Source: Agilicoccus flavus
GTDB taxonomy: Bacteria > Actinomycetota > Actinomycetes > Actinomycetales > Dermatophilaceae
DNA: 64,000 bases
Assembly (NCBI RefSeq): GCF_014857905.1
Contig: NZ_JACYXE010000001.1
Location: forward strand, 248,001-312,000
Direction of reading: 5' to 3'
Below are positions 23,165-32,191 of the stretch, in pieces. The translations under genes were made by a program, and so were the position numbers. A model generated the notes under the pieces. The model did not search any database. It saw nothing but the letters and a program-made list of their open reading frames with translations, and was not told where the DNA came from. Every line of letters begins with the position of its first letter. Position 1 is the first letter of the stretch.

Positions 23165-24007
23165 ATGCGCAGCGACACGTTCTCCCTCCCCGGCCACCGC
23201 GGGGGGATCACCGCGTACGCATGGGCCCCCGACGACGAGGGTGACGTCCGCTGCGTCGTGCTCCTCGCCCACGGCTACGGCGAGCACCTCGGCCGGTACG
23301 GCTGGGTCGTCGAGCAGCTCGTCGCGCACGGCGCCGCCGTCTACGGGCCCGACCACGCCGGCCACGGCCGCAGCGAGGGCGAGCGGGTGCTCATCGAGGA
23401 CATCGAGGGCGTCGTGGACGACCTCGACCTCGTGGCCGACCGGGCCGTCGCCGACCACCCCGGCCTCCCGGTCGTGCTCCTCGGCCACTCCATGGGCGGG
23501 CTCATCGGCGCCCGGTACACCCAGCGCCACGGCGACCGCCTCACCGCGACCGTCCTCTCGGCCCCCGTCCTCGGCCGGTGGGAGGCCGCGGCGTCCCTCC
23601 TGGGCGCGGCCGAGATCCCGCAGGACCCCATCGACCCGGCGACCCTGAGCCGCGACCCGGAGGTGGGCCGGGCCTACGTCGAGGACCCGCTCGTCTGGCA
23701 CGGCGGGTTCAAGCGCCCGACGATCCAGGCCCTGACGACCGCCCTCGCCGCCGTCCGCGACGCCGGCGCCGTCGACGTGCCGATCCTGTGGCTGCACGGA
23801 CAGGACGACCCCCTGGTCCCCATCGAGGGCAGCCGGCAGGGGTGGCCCGGCCTGGCGGGGAGCCGCGGCAGCTCGACGACCTACCCCGGCGCCCGGCACG
23901 AGATCCTCAACGAGACGAACCGCGAGGAGGTCCTCGCCGACGTCCTCGCGTTCGTCGACACCCACGTCACGGGCCGCGACCCGGCGGCGAACGGCGGCGT
24001 GGGCTGA
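23165..24007 (+). CDS. Monoacylglycerol lipase-like alpha/beta hydrolase
   Basis: 280 residues of the monoacylglycerol lipase type (serine aminopeptidase S33 fold). The oxyanion region LLAHGYGEHLGRYG, the nucleophile elbow GHSMGG (about 106-111), the acid in GQDDPLVP (about 213) and the histidine in GARHEILNE (about 244) are all present, so it should be active. HGYGEH matches the HGLGEH of mycobacterial and human monoacylglycerol lipases. No signal peptide is seen. Likely role: hydrolysis of monoacylglycerols released from membrane or storage lipids. Confidence 0.87.
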   Translation: MRSDTFSLPGHRGGITAYAWAPDDEGDVRCVVLLAHGYGEHLGRYGWVVEQLVAHGAAVYGPDHAGHGRSEGERVLIEDIEGVVDDLDLVADRAVADHPGLPVVLLGHSMGGLIGARYTQRHGDRLTATVLSAPVLGRWEAAASLLGAAEIPQDPIDPATLSRDPEVGRAYVEDPLVWHGGFKRPTIQALTTALAAVRDAGAVDVPILWLHGQDDPLVPIEGSRQGWPGLAGSRGSSTTYPGARHEILNETNREEVLADVLAFVDTHVTGRDPAANGGVG

Positions 24008-24069
24008 TCGCCTCCGCTCCCGACGCGGCGTGCGTCATCCTGGAGTGACCCGAGTTCTTGGAGGCGACC

Positions 24070-25470
24070 ATGCCCGCGCGCGAGCCGGACACCGACCTGC
24101 CCTCGGCCGAGGCGATGGGGGTCCCCGTCGCCGAGGTCCTGCCCGCCTACGCCGACCGCGCCGACCACTTCGAGCAGTACGCGACGCTGCGGGGCACCGG
24201 CGCCGTCGAGGTGCCGCCCCACCTGCTCGGGCCGCGCGAACGGCGCCTGCACATCCGCAACACGCTGCTCGAGGACCACGCCGTCCGCCTGCACGAGTCG
24301 CCCGACGCGGTGGCGGGCAAGTTCGAGATCCTCGCCGGGTCCGCCTTCTCCTTCTTCCGCGGCACGGCGCTGCTCTACTACCGCGACCATGCGGGCGTCG
24401 ACGGTCACCTGCCCGCGGTCTACTCCGTGGGCGACGTCCACCCCGAGAACTTCGGGATCATGCCGGGCGCCGACGGGCGGCCGTTCTTCGGCGCCAACGA
24501 CTTCGACGAGGCGTGGGTCGCGCCGTTCACCTACGACGTGCAGCGCGGGGCGACCGGCTTCGCCCTCGCCGCCGAGGCCGCCGGCGGGAAAGGCAAGCGC
24601 CGCCGCCGGGCCGTGACCGCCTGGGTGGAGGCCTACATCGACGGCCTCGACCGGTTCTCGCGCGACGACAGCGAGGACACGTTCCGCGTCGTCGCGGGGA
24701 ACGCTCCGCCGCTGCTCGCGCCGGCGTTCGTCAAGGCCAAGCGGTCGCGGGAGTCGTTCCTGGCCAAGCGCATCCACCTCGGCGAGGACCGGTTCCGCGC
24801 CGACGAGCGGATCGAACCGCGCCCCGACCTCGTCGAGGTGATCCAGGAGGCGGTCGACTCCTACGCCCCCACGGTGGCCGGCCCGGACCGGCCCGACGAC
24901 TTCTTCCGGGTCCTCGACGTCGCCCTCCGGCACGGCAGCGGGACGGCGAGCCAGGGCCTCGGGCGCTACTGGGCCCTGCTGCAGGGCTGGAGCGGGGCGC
25001 CCGCCGACCGCGTCGTCGTCGAGCTCAAGCTCGCGCGCCGCTCCGCGCTGTACGGCCTCGTCCCCCGGCAGCCCTTCGCCCGCAAGCCTCCCGCCGAGCG
25101 GATCGTCTACGCGCACCGGGCGTTCCTGTCCGACGGGGACGCCCTCTTCGGCGCCGCGATCATCGACGGTGAGAGCTACCTCGTGCGCGAGCGCAGCCCG
25201 CAGAAGGTCAACGTGTCGGTGGCCGACCTCTCCCCCGACGACCTCGACGACTACGCCCGGGTGTGCGCCGCGTCGCTGGCCCAGCTGCACGCCCGCAGCG
25301 AGTTCGAGCTCGGCGACTCCGGCGACCAGGCCGAGGACCGGATCCTCTCCGCCGTCCGCCACGAGGTGTTCATCGCCGACGTCCTCGAGTTCGCGCAGGA
25401 GGCGTACGAGCGGGTCCACTCCGACCACGCGCTCTTCCGGGCCGACCTGGAGCGCGGCGCGTTCCGCTGA
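24070..25470 (+). CDS. DUF2252 family protein
   Basis: 466 residues matching the DUF2252 family common in actinobacteria. VYSVGDVHPENFG (about 118-130) and FGANDFDEAW (about 139-148) resemble the catalytic-loop and metal motifs of aminoglycoside-phosphotransferase-like kinases, with which this family is thought to share a fold. RERSPQKVNV lies later. The substrate is unknown. The ATG at 24070 follows GGAGG; a TTG four codons earlier is possible. It stands as a single gene between the lipase and the convergent ammonia-lyase. Confidence 0.82.
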   Translation: MPAREPDTDLPSAEAMGVPVAEVLPAYADRADHFEQYATLRGTGAVEVPPHLLGPRERRLHIRNTLLEDHAVRLHESPDAVAGKFEILAGSAFSFFRGTALLYYRDHAGVDGHLPAVYSVGDVHPENFGIMPGADGRPFFGANDFDEAWVAPFTYDVQRGATGFALAAEAAGGKGKRRRRAVTAWVEAYIDGLDRFSRDDSEDTFRVVAGNAPPLLAPAFVKAKRSRESFLAKRIHLGEDRFRADERIEPRPDLVEVIQEAVDSYAPTVAGPDRPDDFFRVLDVALRHGSGTASQGLGRYWALLQGWSGAPADRVVVELKLARRSALYGLVPRQPFARKPPAERIVYAHRAFLSDGDALFGAAIIDGESYLVRERSPQKVNVSVADLSPDDLDDYARVCAASLAQLHARSEFELGDSGDQAEDRILSAVRHEVFIADVLEFAQEAYERVHSDHALFRADLERGAFR

Positions 25471-25559
25471 CGCGGCGTCGCCGCGGGCCGACGGTCCTCG
25501 GCCGTCCGCAGGCCCGCTTCCACCTCCCCGCGCCGGGCACGACCGATCGGGCGCCCGCG

Positions 25560-26564
25560 TCAGGACCTGGCGCGACATCGCCCGGCCACGAGGGCGGCGA
25601 AACGGTCGAGGTCGACGTTGCCGCCGGAGACGATCACACCCACGCGCGCGCCCTGCCACTGCGGCGCCATCTGCCGGACCGCGGCGTAGGAGAGCACCCC
25701 CGTCGGCTCCGCGAGGAGCTTGGTCGTGCTCGCGAGGGAGCACATCGCCTCGACGAGTTCATCGTCGGACACCGTGACGATGTCGGTGACGCGCTCGCGG
25801 ATGATCGGGAACGTCAGGTCGCCGAGGAACTGGGTCTGCGCGCCGTCGGCGATCGTCGCCGGCGTGGGGATGCGGATGATCTCGCCCGTGTCGAACGAGC
25901 GCTTGCCGTCGTCGCCCGCCGCCGGCTCGGCGCCGTACACGCGGCAGGCGGGGGCCCGGTGGGCCGTGGCCAGTGCCGTCCCGGCGAGCAGGCCGCCGCC
26001 GCCGAGACAGGCGACGACGACGTCGAGGTCCGGCACCTCCTCGTGCAGCTCCAGCGCGGCGGTGCCCTGGCCGGCGACGATGTCGGGATGGTCGTAGGGC
26101 GGGATGACGCTCGCCCCCGACTCCGCCGCGATCCGCGCCCCGATCTCGATCCGGTCCTCGCTCGCTCGGTCGTACTCGACGACCCGCGCCCCGTAACCCT
26201 CGGTGGCCGCGCGCTTGCTCGCCGGGGCGTCCGTCGGCATGACGATCGTCGTCGGCACCCCCAGCAGCGCCCCCGCGCACGCGATGGCCTGCGCGTGGTT
26301 GCCGGAGGAGTACGCGACGACCCCGCGCTCCCGGGCCTCCGGCGCCAGGCGGGAGATGGCGTGGTAGGCCCCGCGGAACTTGAACGCGCCCGTGCGCTGC
26401 AGGTTCTCGCACTTGAGGTACAGCCGCAGACCGAGCTCGACGTCGAGGCGGCGCGACGTGACGACCGGGGTCCGATGCGCGACACCGCGCAGGACGTCGG
26501 CGGCGGCGAGGACGTGCTCCGGGGTGATCGGTGCGGCAGGCATCGGCTGCGAGGAGGTCGGCAT
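25560..26564 (-). CDS. PLP-dependent threonine/serine ammonia-lyase family enzyme
   Basis: 334 residues, fold type II PLP enzyme. Lys62 in FKFRGAY is the Schiff-base lysine, SSGNHAQA (86-93) binds the substrate carboxylate, and LGGGGLLAG holds the PLP phosphate. The length matches catabolic threonine ammonia-lyase, serine racemase or hydroxyaspartate ammonia-lyase; there is no C-terminal ACT domain, so the isoleucine-inhibited biosynthetic enzyme is unlikely. The exact substrate cannot be decided. It precedes the DMT-transporter gene on the same strand only in opposite order, 57 bp apart, and may be co-transcribed with it. Confidence 0.88.
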   Translation of the reverse strand: MPTSSQPMPAAPITPEHVLAAADVLRGVAHRTPVVTSRRLDVELGLRLYLKCENLQRTGAFKFRGAYHAISRLAPEARERGVVAYSSGNHAQAIACAGALLGVPTTIVMPTDAPASKRAATEGYGARVVEYDRASEDRIEIGARIAAESGASVIPPYDHPDIVAGQGTAALELHEEVPDLDVVVACLGGGGLLAGTALATAHRAPACRVYGAEPAAGDDGKRSFDTGEIIRIPTPATIADGAQTQFLGDLTFPIIRERVTDIVTVSDDELVEAMCSLASTTKLLAEPTGVLSYAAVRQMAPQWQGARVGVIVSGGNVDLDRFAALVAGRCRARS

Positions 26565-26621
26565 TCCGTCAGCCTGCCACGCGGCGCGGATCAGCCGCGC
26601 GGTCCACCTCCCCGCCGGGCG

Positions 26622-27677
26622 TCAGGACCGCGACGGACCGGCCTCCGCGACCCCAACCCCGGCCTCCGCGACCCCACCCCCGGCCTCCGCGACCTTCACG
26701 GCCACGGCTCCCAGCACCACCAGCAGCCCCCCGCCCGCCTGCGCGGCGGTGGGGATCTCGCCGAGGAACATCCACGCGAAGGCCACGGCGAAGAGGACCT
26801 CGGTGAGGCAGACGAACGAGGCGACGCGCGAACCCAGCCGCCGCGCGGCGAGCAGCCCCGTGGAGTACGCGAGCACGGCCGTGACGAGCGCGAGGATCGC
26901 CACCGGGACCCCGACGGGGACGAGGTGCCCGGCGAGGACGACGTCGTCCGTGGTCCAGGTCATGGGCAGGACGCCCGTGAGGCCCAACCCGACCAGCAGC
27001 GCGGCCCCGACGACCATGCCTCCCCCGACGAGCGTGATCTGCGGCAGCTCCGGGGCCGGCCGGGCCGACAGGACGAAGTAGCCGGCGAGACCGCCGGCGG
27101 CGCCCAGCGCGAACAGCACCCCGAGGGCGTCGAGGCGCACGTCCCCCGCGAGGTCGAGCACGAGGACGAGCCCGGCCATCGCCGCGGCCACCCCGGCGAG
27201 CGTGAGCCGCCCGGGCCGCTCGCCGTGCCGGGCCCACAGCCATCCGACGACGAGCACCGGTGCGGTGTACTCCAGGAGCAGCGCGACCGCGACCGAGAGC
27301 CGCTCGATCGCGAGGAAGTAGCACAGTTGCGTGAGCACGATCCCGAGGACCGCGTACCCCACGACGAGCCACGCGTGACTCCGCAGCACGCCCCACCGCC
27401 CCCGCAGGGCGACCACCGCGGGCACAGCCATGAGCAGCGCGGCGACGAGCACGCGGGCGGTGACGGTCGCGCCCGGCGACCACCCCGCCGCCATGAGCGA
27501 CTTCGCGACCGTCCCCGACGCCCCGAAGCACGCCGACGACAGCAACGCCCACGCGACGCCCGACCACGCCCGCCCCGAGAGGACCGAGGGGACCCTGCCG
27601 GCCGGGCCGGACGGCGCGGTGGGCACGCCCGGGCCGGCCAGGGCCGATTCGACGGGCGAGGGCTTTGCGTGGATCAT
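26622..27677 (-). CDS. EamA/DMT-superfamily transporter, divergent from a CGNR regulator
   Basis: 351 residues with ten hydrophobic segments and two EamA repeats, including LSSACFGASGTVAKSLMAAG, LEYTAPVLVVGWLW and LTEVLFAVAFAWMFLGEIP. It is a likely metabolite or amino-acid exporter. The C-terminal tail carries 7-residue repeats (VAEAGGG-type) from a 21-bp DNA repeat. The ATG at 27677 follows GGGAGG. The ammonia-lyase gene lies downstream on the same strand, and the divergent CGNR protein is the probable regulator. Confidence 0.87.
   Translation of the reverse strand: MIHAKPSPVESALAGPGVPTAPSGPAGRVPSVLSGRAWSGVAWALLSSACFGASGTVAKSLMAAGWSPGATVTARVLVAALLMAVPAVVALRGRWGVLRSHAWLVVGYAVLGIVLTQLCYFLAIERLSVAVALLLEYTAPVLVVGWLWARHGERPGRLTLAGVAAAMAGLVLVLDLAGDVRLDALGVLFALGAAGGLAGYFVLSARPAPELPQITLVGGGMVVGAALLVGLGLTGVLPMTWTTDDVVLAGHLVPVGVPVAILALVTAVLAYSTGLLAARRLGSRVASFVCLTEVLFAVAFAWMFLGEIPTAAQAGGGLLVVLGAVAVKVAEAGGGVAEAGVGVAEAGPSRS
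26640..26694. repeat. 21-bp tandem repeat in the 3' end of the DMT gene
   Basis: Two near-identical 21-bp units (26640-26660 and 26661-26681) and a partial third start GGCCTCCGCGACC. They encode a Val-Ala-Glu-Ala-Gly-type heptapeptide repeat in the transporter's cytoplasmic tail. Confidence 0.8.
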
Positions 27678-27770
27678 GTCGACCTCCCGGCCTGCGCGCG
27701 CGCGAGGCGTCATCATTGGTCATAGTGCCTGTCACCCATGACGGTAGGCCCACGCCCATCAGGAGTCAAC

Positions 27771-28307
27771 ATGGCCTTCGCCCATGACGCGGAGGTGTCG
27801 CTGCAGATGGCGGCCGCGCTCGTCAACGCGCTCGCCGAACCCGACACCCTGCGCAACCGCGCCGATCTCGACGACTTCGTCGACACCTGGCAGTTCACCG
27901 GTCGCCGCGATCGCGACGAGGCCGAGCTCGACGAGGTCCGCGCGCTCGCAAGGCGGTTGCACGCGCTGTGGCGCGCCCCCGAGGACGAGCTCGTCGCGGG
28001 GGTCAACGACCTCCTGCGGGAGGCGGGCGCACTCCCGCAGGTCGTCCGGCACGACCACTGGGGGTGGCACCTGCACGCGACGAACCCCGACCGCCCGCTC
28101 GCCGAGCGCATCGCCGTCGAGGCGGCGATGGCGTTCGTCGACGTGCTGCGGTCGGACGAGACGAATCGCCTGCGGACCTGCGCCGCCGACGGCTGCGAGG
28201 GCGTGCTCATCGACCTGTCGCGCAACCGGTCCCGCCGCTTCTGTAGCGCCGCGTGCGGCAACCGGGTCGCGGCCGCGGCCTACCGGGCCCGGCGCGCCGG
28301 CGACTGA
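27771..28307 (+). CDS. CGNR zinc-finger transcriptional regulator
   Basis: 178 residues. The N-terminal part is the ABATE-like domain (VSLQMAAALVNAL), and the C-terminus is a CGNR zinc finger: CAADGC, an Arg-rich linker, then FCSAACGNRVAAAAYRAR. The four cysteines bind zinc and the finger contacts DNA. CGNR proteins often lie divergent from an EamA exporter, as here. The ATG at 27771 follows AGGAG at the right spacing; an upstream in-frame ATG at 27738 lacks a ribosome site. Its stop is 16 bp from the convergent ABC transporter gene. Confidence 0.88.
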   Translation: MAFAHDAEVSLQMAAALVNALAEPDTLRNRADLDDFVDTWQFTGRRDRDEAELDEVRALARRLHALWRAPEDELVAGVNDLLREAGALPQVVRHDHWGWHLHATNPDRPLAERIAVEAAMAFVDVLRSDETNRLRTCAADGCEGVLIDLSRNRSRRFCSAACGNRVAAAAYRARRAGD

Positions 28308-28323
28308 CCCGGGCCCGGACGGC

Positions 28324-29937
28324 TCAGTGCGCGGGGCCCTGCTTCTCGCCGCCGGCGCCCCATTCGTCGGCGAGGGCCTGGGCGTCGCGTCGGCCACCGG
28401 CCATGAGGCGGCCGATCTCGGCGCGGTCGATGGTGGCCGGGTCGACCTCGGCGACGATGTGCCCGTCGTGGATGACGAGCACCCGGTCGGACAGCGACAG
28501 CACCTCGTCGAGCTCGGCCGAGACGAGCAGCACGCCCGCCCCCGCGTCGCGGGCGGCGACGACCTGCGAGTGGATGAACTCGATCGAGCCGACGTCGACG
28601 CCGCGGGTCGGTTGCGCGGCCATGAGGAGCCGGGGGCGGGCCGACAGCTCCCGGGCGACGACGATCTTCTGCTTGTTGCCGCCCGACAGGGCCCCGGCGC
28701 GGGTGTGGATGCCGGCGGACCGGATGTCGAACTGCTCGCGCAGCCGGGTCGCGTTGTCGTCGATCGCGGCCCGGTTTCGCACCCCGCGGCGGGCGAAGAG
28801 CCGGTGCGTGAACCGGTTGAGCACGAGGTTGTCGGCGATCGAGAACGAGCCGACGAGGCCGTGCCGCTCGCGATCCTCGGGCACGTGCCCGACCCCGGCG
28901 GCGCGGGCCCGGTCGGGGCGGGCCCGGGTGAGGTCGACCTCGCCGACGGCCCCCGACGCCCCACCCTGCGTCGTTCCGTCGCCACGCAGGTGGATCCGGC
29001 CGCCGGTGGGACGGCGCATCCCGGCGATCGCCTCCACGAGCTCGCGCTGCCCGTTGCCTTCGACCCCCGCGAGCCCGACGATCTCGCCGGCCCGCACGCT
29101 CAGGGACAGGTCGGCGACGGCGGGCAGGCCGCGGTCGTCGGCGACGTGGAGCCCCTCGACGGCCAGCACCTCCTCGCCCGGCGCCGCGGGGTCCTTCTCG
29201 ACGCGCAGCACGACGGACCGCCCCACCATGAGCTCGGCGAGGCCGGCCTCGTCCACGTCGGCCGTCGCGACCTCGCCGACCTGCTGCCCGCCGCGCAGGA
29301 CGTAGACGCGGTCGGCGGCGGCCAGCACCTCGCGCAGCTTGTGGGTGATGAAGACGACCGACGTGCCGGACTCGGCGAGCTCGCGCATGACGCGCAGGAG
29401 CTCGTCGGTCTCCTGCGGGGTGAGGACGGCGGTGGGCTCGTCGAGGATGAGAAGGTCGACGTCGCGGGAAAGCGCCTTGAGGATCTCGACCCGCTGCTGG
29501 GTGCCCACCGGCAGGTCGGCGATCTCGGCGTCGGGGTCGACCGCCAGGCCGTACCGGTCGGACAACTCCTGAACCCGAGCCCGGGCGGCCGGGAGGTCGA
29601 CCCGCCCGCCCGAGATCGGTTCGTGCCCGAGGACGATGTTCTCGGTGACGGTCATGACGGGCACGAGCTGGAAGTGCTGGTGCACCATGCCGATCCCGCG
29701 GGCGATCGCGTCGGAGGGCCCCGAGATCGGGCGGGTGTCACCCTTGACGACGATCTCTCCGGCGTCGGGGGTCACGAGGCCGAAGATCTGCTTGACGAGC
29801 GTGGACTTGCCGGCACCGTTCTCGCCGAGCAGGGCGACGACCTCGCCGCGGTCGACGTGCAGCGAGATGTCGTGGTTGGCGCGGACCGGGCCGTAGTGCT
29901 TGGTCACGCCGCGCAGCTGCAGGAGTCGCTCGGTCAT
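28324..29937 (-). CDS. BmpA-system ABC transporter, double ATPase subunit
   Basis: 537 residues with two ATP-binding domains, as in NupA/YufO-type nucleoside importers. The first has Walker A GENGAGKST (38-46) and Walker B LLILDEPTAVL; the second has a degenerate Walker A (GVEGNGQRE), signature LSGGNKQK and the family-typical LLMAAQPTRGVDVG in place of a normal Walker B. So one composite site is likely non-catalytic, as usual here. It energises uptake through the two permeases encoded upstream; its ATG overlaps the last base of their stop (TGATG). Confidence 0.92.
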   Translation of the reverse strand: MTERLLQLRGVTKHYGPVRANHDISLHVDRGEVVALLGENGAGKSTLVKQIFGLVTPDAGEIVVKGDTRPISGPSDAIARGIGMVHQHFQLVPVMTVTENIVLGHEPISGGRVDLPAARARVQELSDRYGLAVDPDAEIADLPVGTQQRVEILKALSRDVDLLILDEPTAVLTPQETDELLRVMRELAESGTSVVFITHKLREVLAAADRVYVLRGGQQVGEVATADVDEAGLAELMVGRSVVLRVEKDPAAPGEEVLAVEGLHVADDRGLPAVADLSLSVRAGEIVGLAGVEGNGQRELVEAIAGMRRPTGGRIHLRGDGTTQGGASGAVGEVDLTRARPDRARAAGVGHVPEDRERHGLVGSFSIADNLVLNRFTHRLFARRGVRNRAAIDDNATRLREQFDIRSAGIHTRAGALSGGNKQKIVVARELSARPRLLMAAQPTRGVDVGSIEFIHSQVVAARDAGAGVLLVSAELDEVLSLSDRVLVIHDGHIVAEVDPATIDRAEIGRLMAGGRRDAQALADEWGAGGEKQGPAH

Positions 29938-30929
29938 CACGCGTCCCCCTTGACGAACGGCTCGCCCGCGGCCGCGGGTGGTCGCACCCGCCCCGCCGCG
30001 ACGGCGAGCACGACGAGCGTGAGGACGTAGGGCAGCAGGTTGACGAACTGCTCGGGGATGTCGACGACGCGGCTCGCCTGCAGCTGCGCCGCCGCGCCCG
30101 ACATGAGCCCGAAGAAGAGGGCCGCGAGCATCGCCTTCCCGGGGTGCCAGGCGCCGAAGATCATGATCGCGAGCGCGAGGAAGCCGCGGCCGGCGGTGAA
30201 CCCGCGCTCGAAGGTGCTGCTCGCCTCCATCGACAGGTAGGCGCCGGCCGCGCCGGCGAGGAGCCCGGCGAGGGTGACGTTGAGCAGCCGCAGCCGGACG
30301 ACGTCGACGCCGGCCGTGTCCGCGGCGTGCGGGTGCTCGCCGACGGCCCGCGTCCGCAGCCCCCAGCGCGTGTGGAACAGCCCGAACCAGATGACGAGCA
30401 CGGCGACGATCGCGAACAGCGAGAACGGCCCGCCGGTGAAGAACACCGGCCCGAAGAGCGGGATCGAGCTGAGCAGCGGCACCTCGATCGAGGGCATGAC
30501 CTGCGGCAGCGTGAACCCCTGCACGTAGAAGAACGACGTCAGGCCGGTGGCGACGATGTTGAGCACCACGCCCGCGATGATCTGGTCCATCCGCCACTTC
30601 ACCGTCGTCCACGCGAGGAACGCCCCGAGCAGCAGGCCGGTGCCCATCCCCGCGAGTGCCCCGAGGAGCATCGAGCCCGACAGGGCGGCGGCGAAGAAGG
30701 CGACGAACGCCGACCCGAGCATCTGGCCCTCGATGCCGATGTTGATGACGCCCGACCGCTCCCCGAGCACGCCGACGAGGGCGGCGAGCACGAGCGGGAC
30801 CGCGAAGCTCCAGGCGAACCCGAGAAGCGACGAGGTGAGGGTCCCGTCGACCGCGTACGCGACGTAGGCCGCGACGACGACGGCCAGGGCGACCGCGAGC
30901 CCGGTGCGGTTCGCGCGCACGAACCCCAT
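29937..30929 (-). CDS. BmpA-system ABC transporter permease (second)
   Basis: 330 residues with eight to nine membrane segments. LGERSGVINIGIEGQMLGSAF is the hallmark of the ABC-2 permeases of the branched-chain/nucleoside/ribose class, and TAGRGFLALAIMIFGAWHPGKA is the EAA-like loop contacting the ATPase. The ATG at 30929 shares one base with the previous stop; a GTG at 30932 is an alternative. With the other permease it forms a heterodimeric channel. The closest families transport purine nucleosides or deoxynucleosides. Confidence 0.9.
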   Translation of the reverse strand: MGFVRANRTGLAVALAVVVAAYVAYAVDGTLTSSLLGFAWSFAVPLVLAALVGVLGERSGVINIGIEGQMLGSAFVAFFAAALSGSMLLGALAGMGTGLLLGAFLAWTTVKWRMDQIIAGVVLNIVATGLTSFFYVQGFTLPQVMPSIEVPLLSSIPLFGPVFFTGGPFSLFAIVAVLVIWFGLFHTRWGLRTRAVGEHPHAADTAGVDVVRLRLLNVTLAGLLAGAAGAYLSMEASSTFERGFTAGRGFLALAIMIFGAWHPGKAMLAALFFGLMSGAAAQLQASRVVDIPEQFVNLLPYVLTLVVLAVAAGRVRPPAAAGEPFVKGDA

Positions 30930-32083
30930 CACGACCCCCACCCGCTCGTCAGTGAGACGCCGTCGCGGGCGCGGCGGCCGAAGAGGACCCGCGCGAGCAC
31001 GGGGATAGAGACGAGGAGCAGGGTGACGGCGAGGAGCACGTCGACGACCTCCGGTTGGATGCCGGTCTCGAACTGCAGGCCGGCCGCCCCCGAACGCAGC
31101 ACCCCGACGAGGAGCGCCGCGGGGATGGTCGCGAGCGGGTTGGCCCGGGCGAGGAGGGCGATGGTGATGCCGTCGAACCCGAGGCCCGCGCTGCTGCCGG
31201 TCTCGTACCGACCGACGACGCCGAGGGTCTCGATGGCCCCGCCCAGCCCCGCGAGCGCGCCCGAGGCGCACATGGCCGCGGTGACGACGAGCGGGATGCG
31301 GATGCCGGCGTAGTGCGCGGCGTCCCGGTTGGCGCCGACGGTGTCGAAGCGGAAGCCGGCCGTGGTGCGGCGCAGGATCCACGCGATGAGCCCCGCGAGG
31401 GCGAGGGCGACGACGAAGCCCACCGGCACGAAGCCGAGGTTGCTCAGCTCCGCGGCGGGGTCGATCGCGCTCGAGCGCGGGATCGACTGCCCCGGCTCCT
31501 TGAGCGGGAACGACACGAGCCAGTCGATGACCCCGGCCGCGACCGAGTTGAGCATGATCGTCGAGATGACCTCGTGCACACCGCGGTACGCCTTGAGCAG
31601 GCCGGCGATCCCGGCCCACACGGCCCCGCAGGCGATCCCCGCGAGCAGGGCCGCCGGGAGGATGACGACGGCGGGCGCCCCCGCGAGGTGCACCCCGACG
31701 TAGGCCGCGCCGATGGCGCCCCACAGCAGCTGGCCCTGGGCGCCGATGTTGAACAGCCCGACGCGCAGACCGATGACGACCGCGAGCCCCGAGAGGATCA
31801 GCGGCGTCGCCTTCTGCAGCGTCCGCAGCAGCCCCGACTCGGTGAGCAGGGCGTCGCGAAACAGCGTCGTGTACGCGAAGGCGGGGTTGACCCCCTGGAG
31901 GCGGATGAGCGCGGCCCCGATCGCGAACGCGACGAGCAACGCCACGATCGGGACGAGGACGCCCTGGAAGCGCGCGAGGACGTCGAGCACCCCGCGCCGA
32001 TTCTCGGGCGAGGTCGCCCCCTGCTCACGCGGCGGACCGGCCGGGCTCGGGCCCGGCCGGTCCGTCGTGGACGTGTCGTTCAC
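30929..32083 (-). CDS. BmpA-system ABC transporter permease (first)
   Basis: 384 residues, about ten membrane segments. VVIGLRVGLFNIGAQGQLLWG is the IGxxGQ signature region and GFDGITIALLARANPLATIPAALL is the ATPase-contact loop. The N-terminal 45 residues are polar. The GTG at 32083 is chosen because GAGGAG lies five bases upstream; an ATG at 32140 further upstream lacks a ribosome site. The order in this operon is lipoprotein, two permeases, ATPase. The distance from the lipoprotein stop is 108 bp and holds a stem-loop. Confidence 0.9.
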   Translation of the reverse strand: MNDTSTTDRPGPSPAGPPREQGATSPENRRGVLDVLARFQGVLVPIVALLVAFAIGAALIRLQGVNPAFAYTTLFRDALLTESGLLRTLQKATPLILSGLAVVIGLRVGLFNIGAQGQLLWGAIGAAYVGVHLAGAPAVVILPAALLAGIACGAVWAGIAGLLKAYRGVHEVISTIMLNSVAAGVIDWLVSFPLKEPGQSIPRSSAIDPAAELSNLGFVPVGFVVALALAGLIAWILRRTTAGFRFDTVGANRDAAHYAGIRIPLVVTAAMCASGALAGLGGAIETLGVVGRYETGSSAGLGFDGITIALLARANPLATIPAALLVGVLRSGAAGLQFETGIQPEVVDVLLAVTLLLVSIPVLARVLFGRRARDGVSLTSGWGS

Positions 32084-32149
32084 CACTGCTCCTCGTCGGG
32101 TGGCGGGCGTCCGCCCGGGACGCCCACCACCGTTCGACATCGGGGATGT

Positions 32150-32186
32150 CGCGACCGGCGGGCGCCGGCGGCTCTACCGGGTCGCG
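32150..32186 (-). promoter_or_regulatory. Stem-loop between BmpA lipoprotein gene and permease genes
   Basis: CGCGACC (32150-32156) can pair with GGTCGCG (32180-32186), enclosing a second small stem (CCGGC, GGGC loop, GCCGG at 32155-32168) as an alternative. Such structures after binding-protein genes commonly slow RNA decay or partly stop transcription, so the binding protein is made in excess. No U-tract follows. Confidence 0.4.
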
Positions 32187-32191
32187 GGCGG

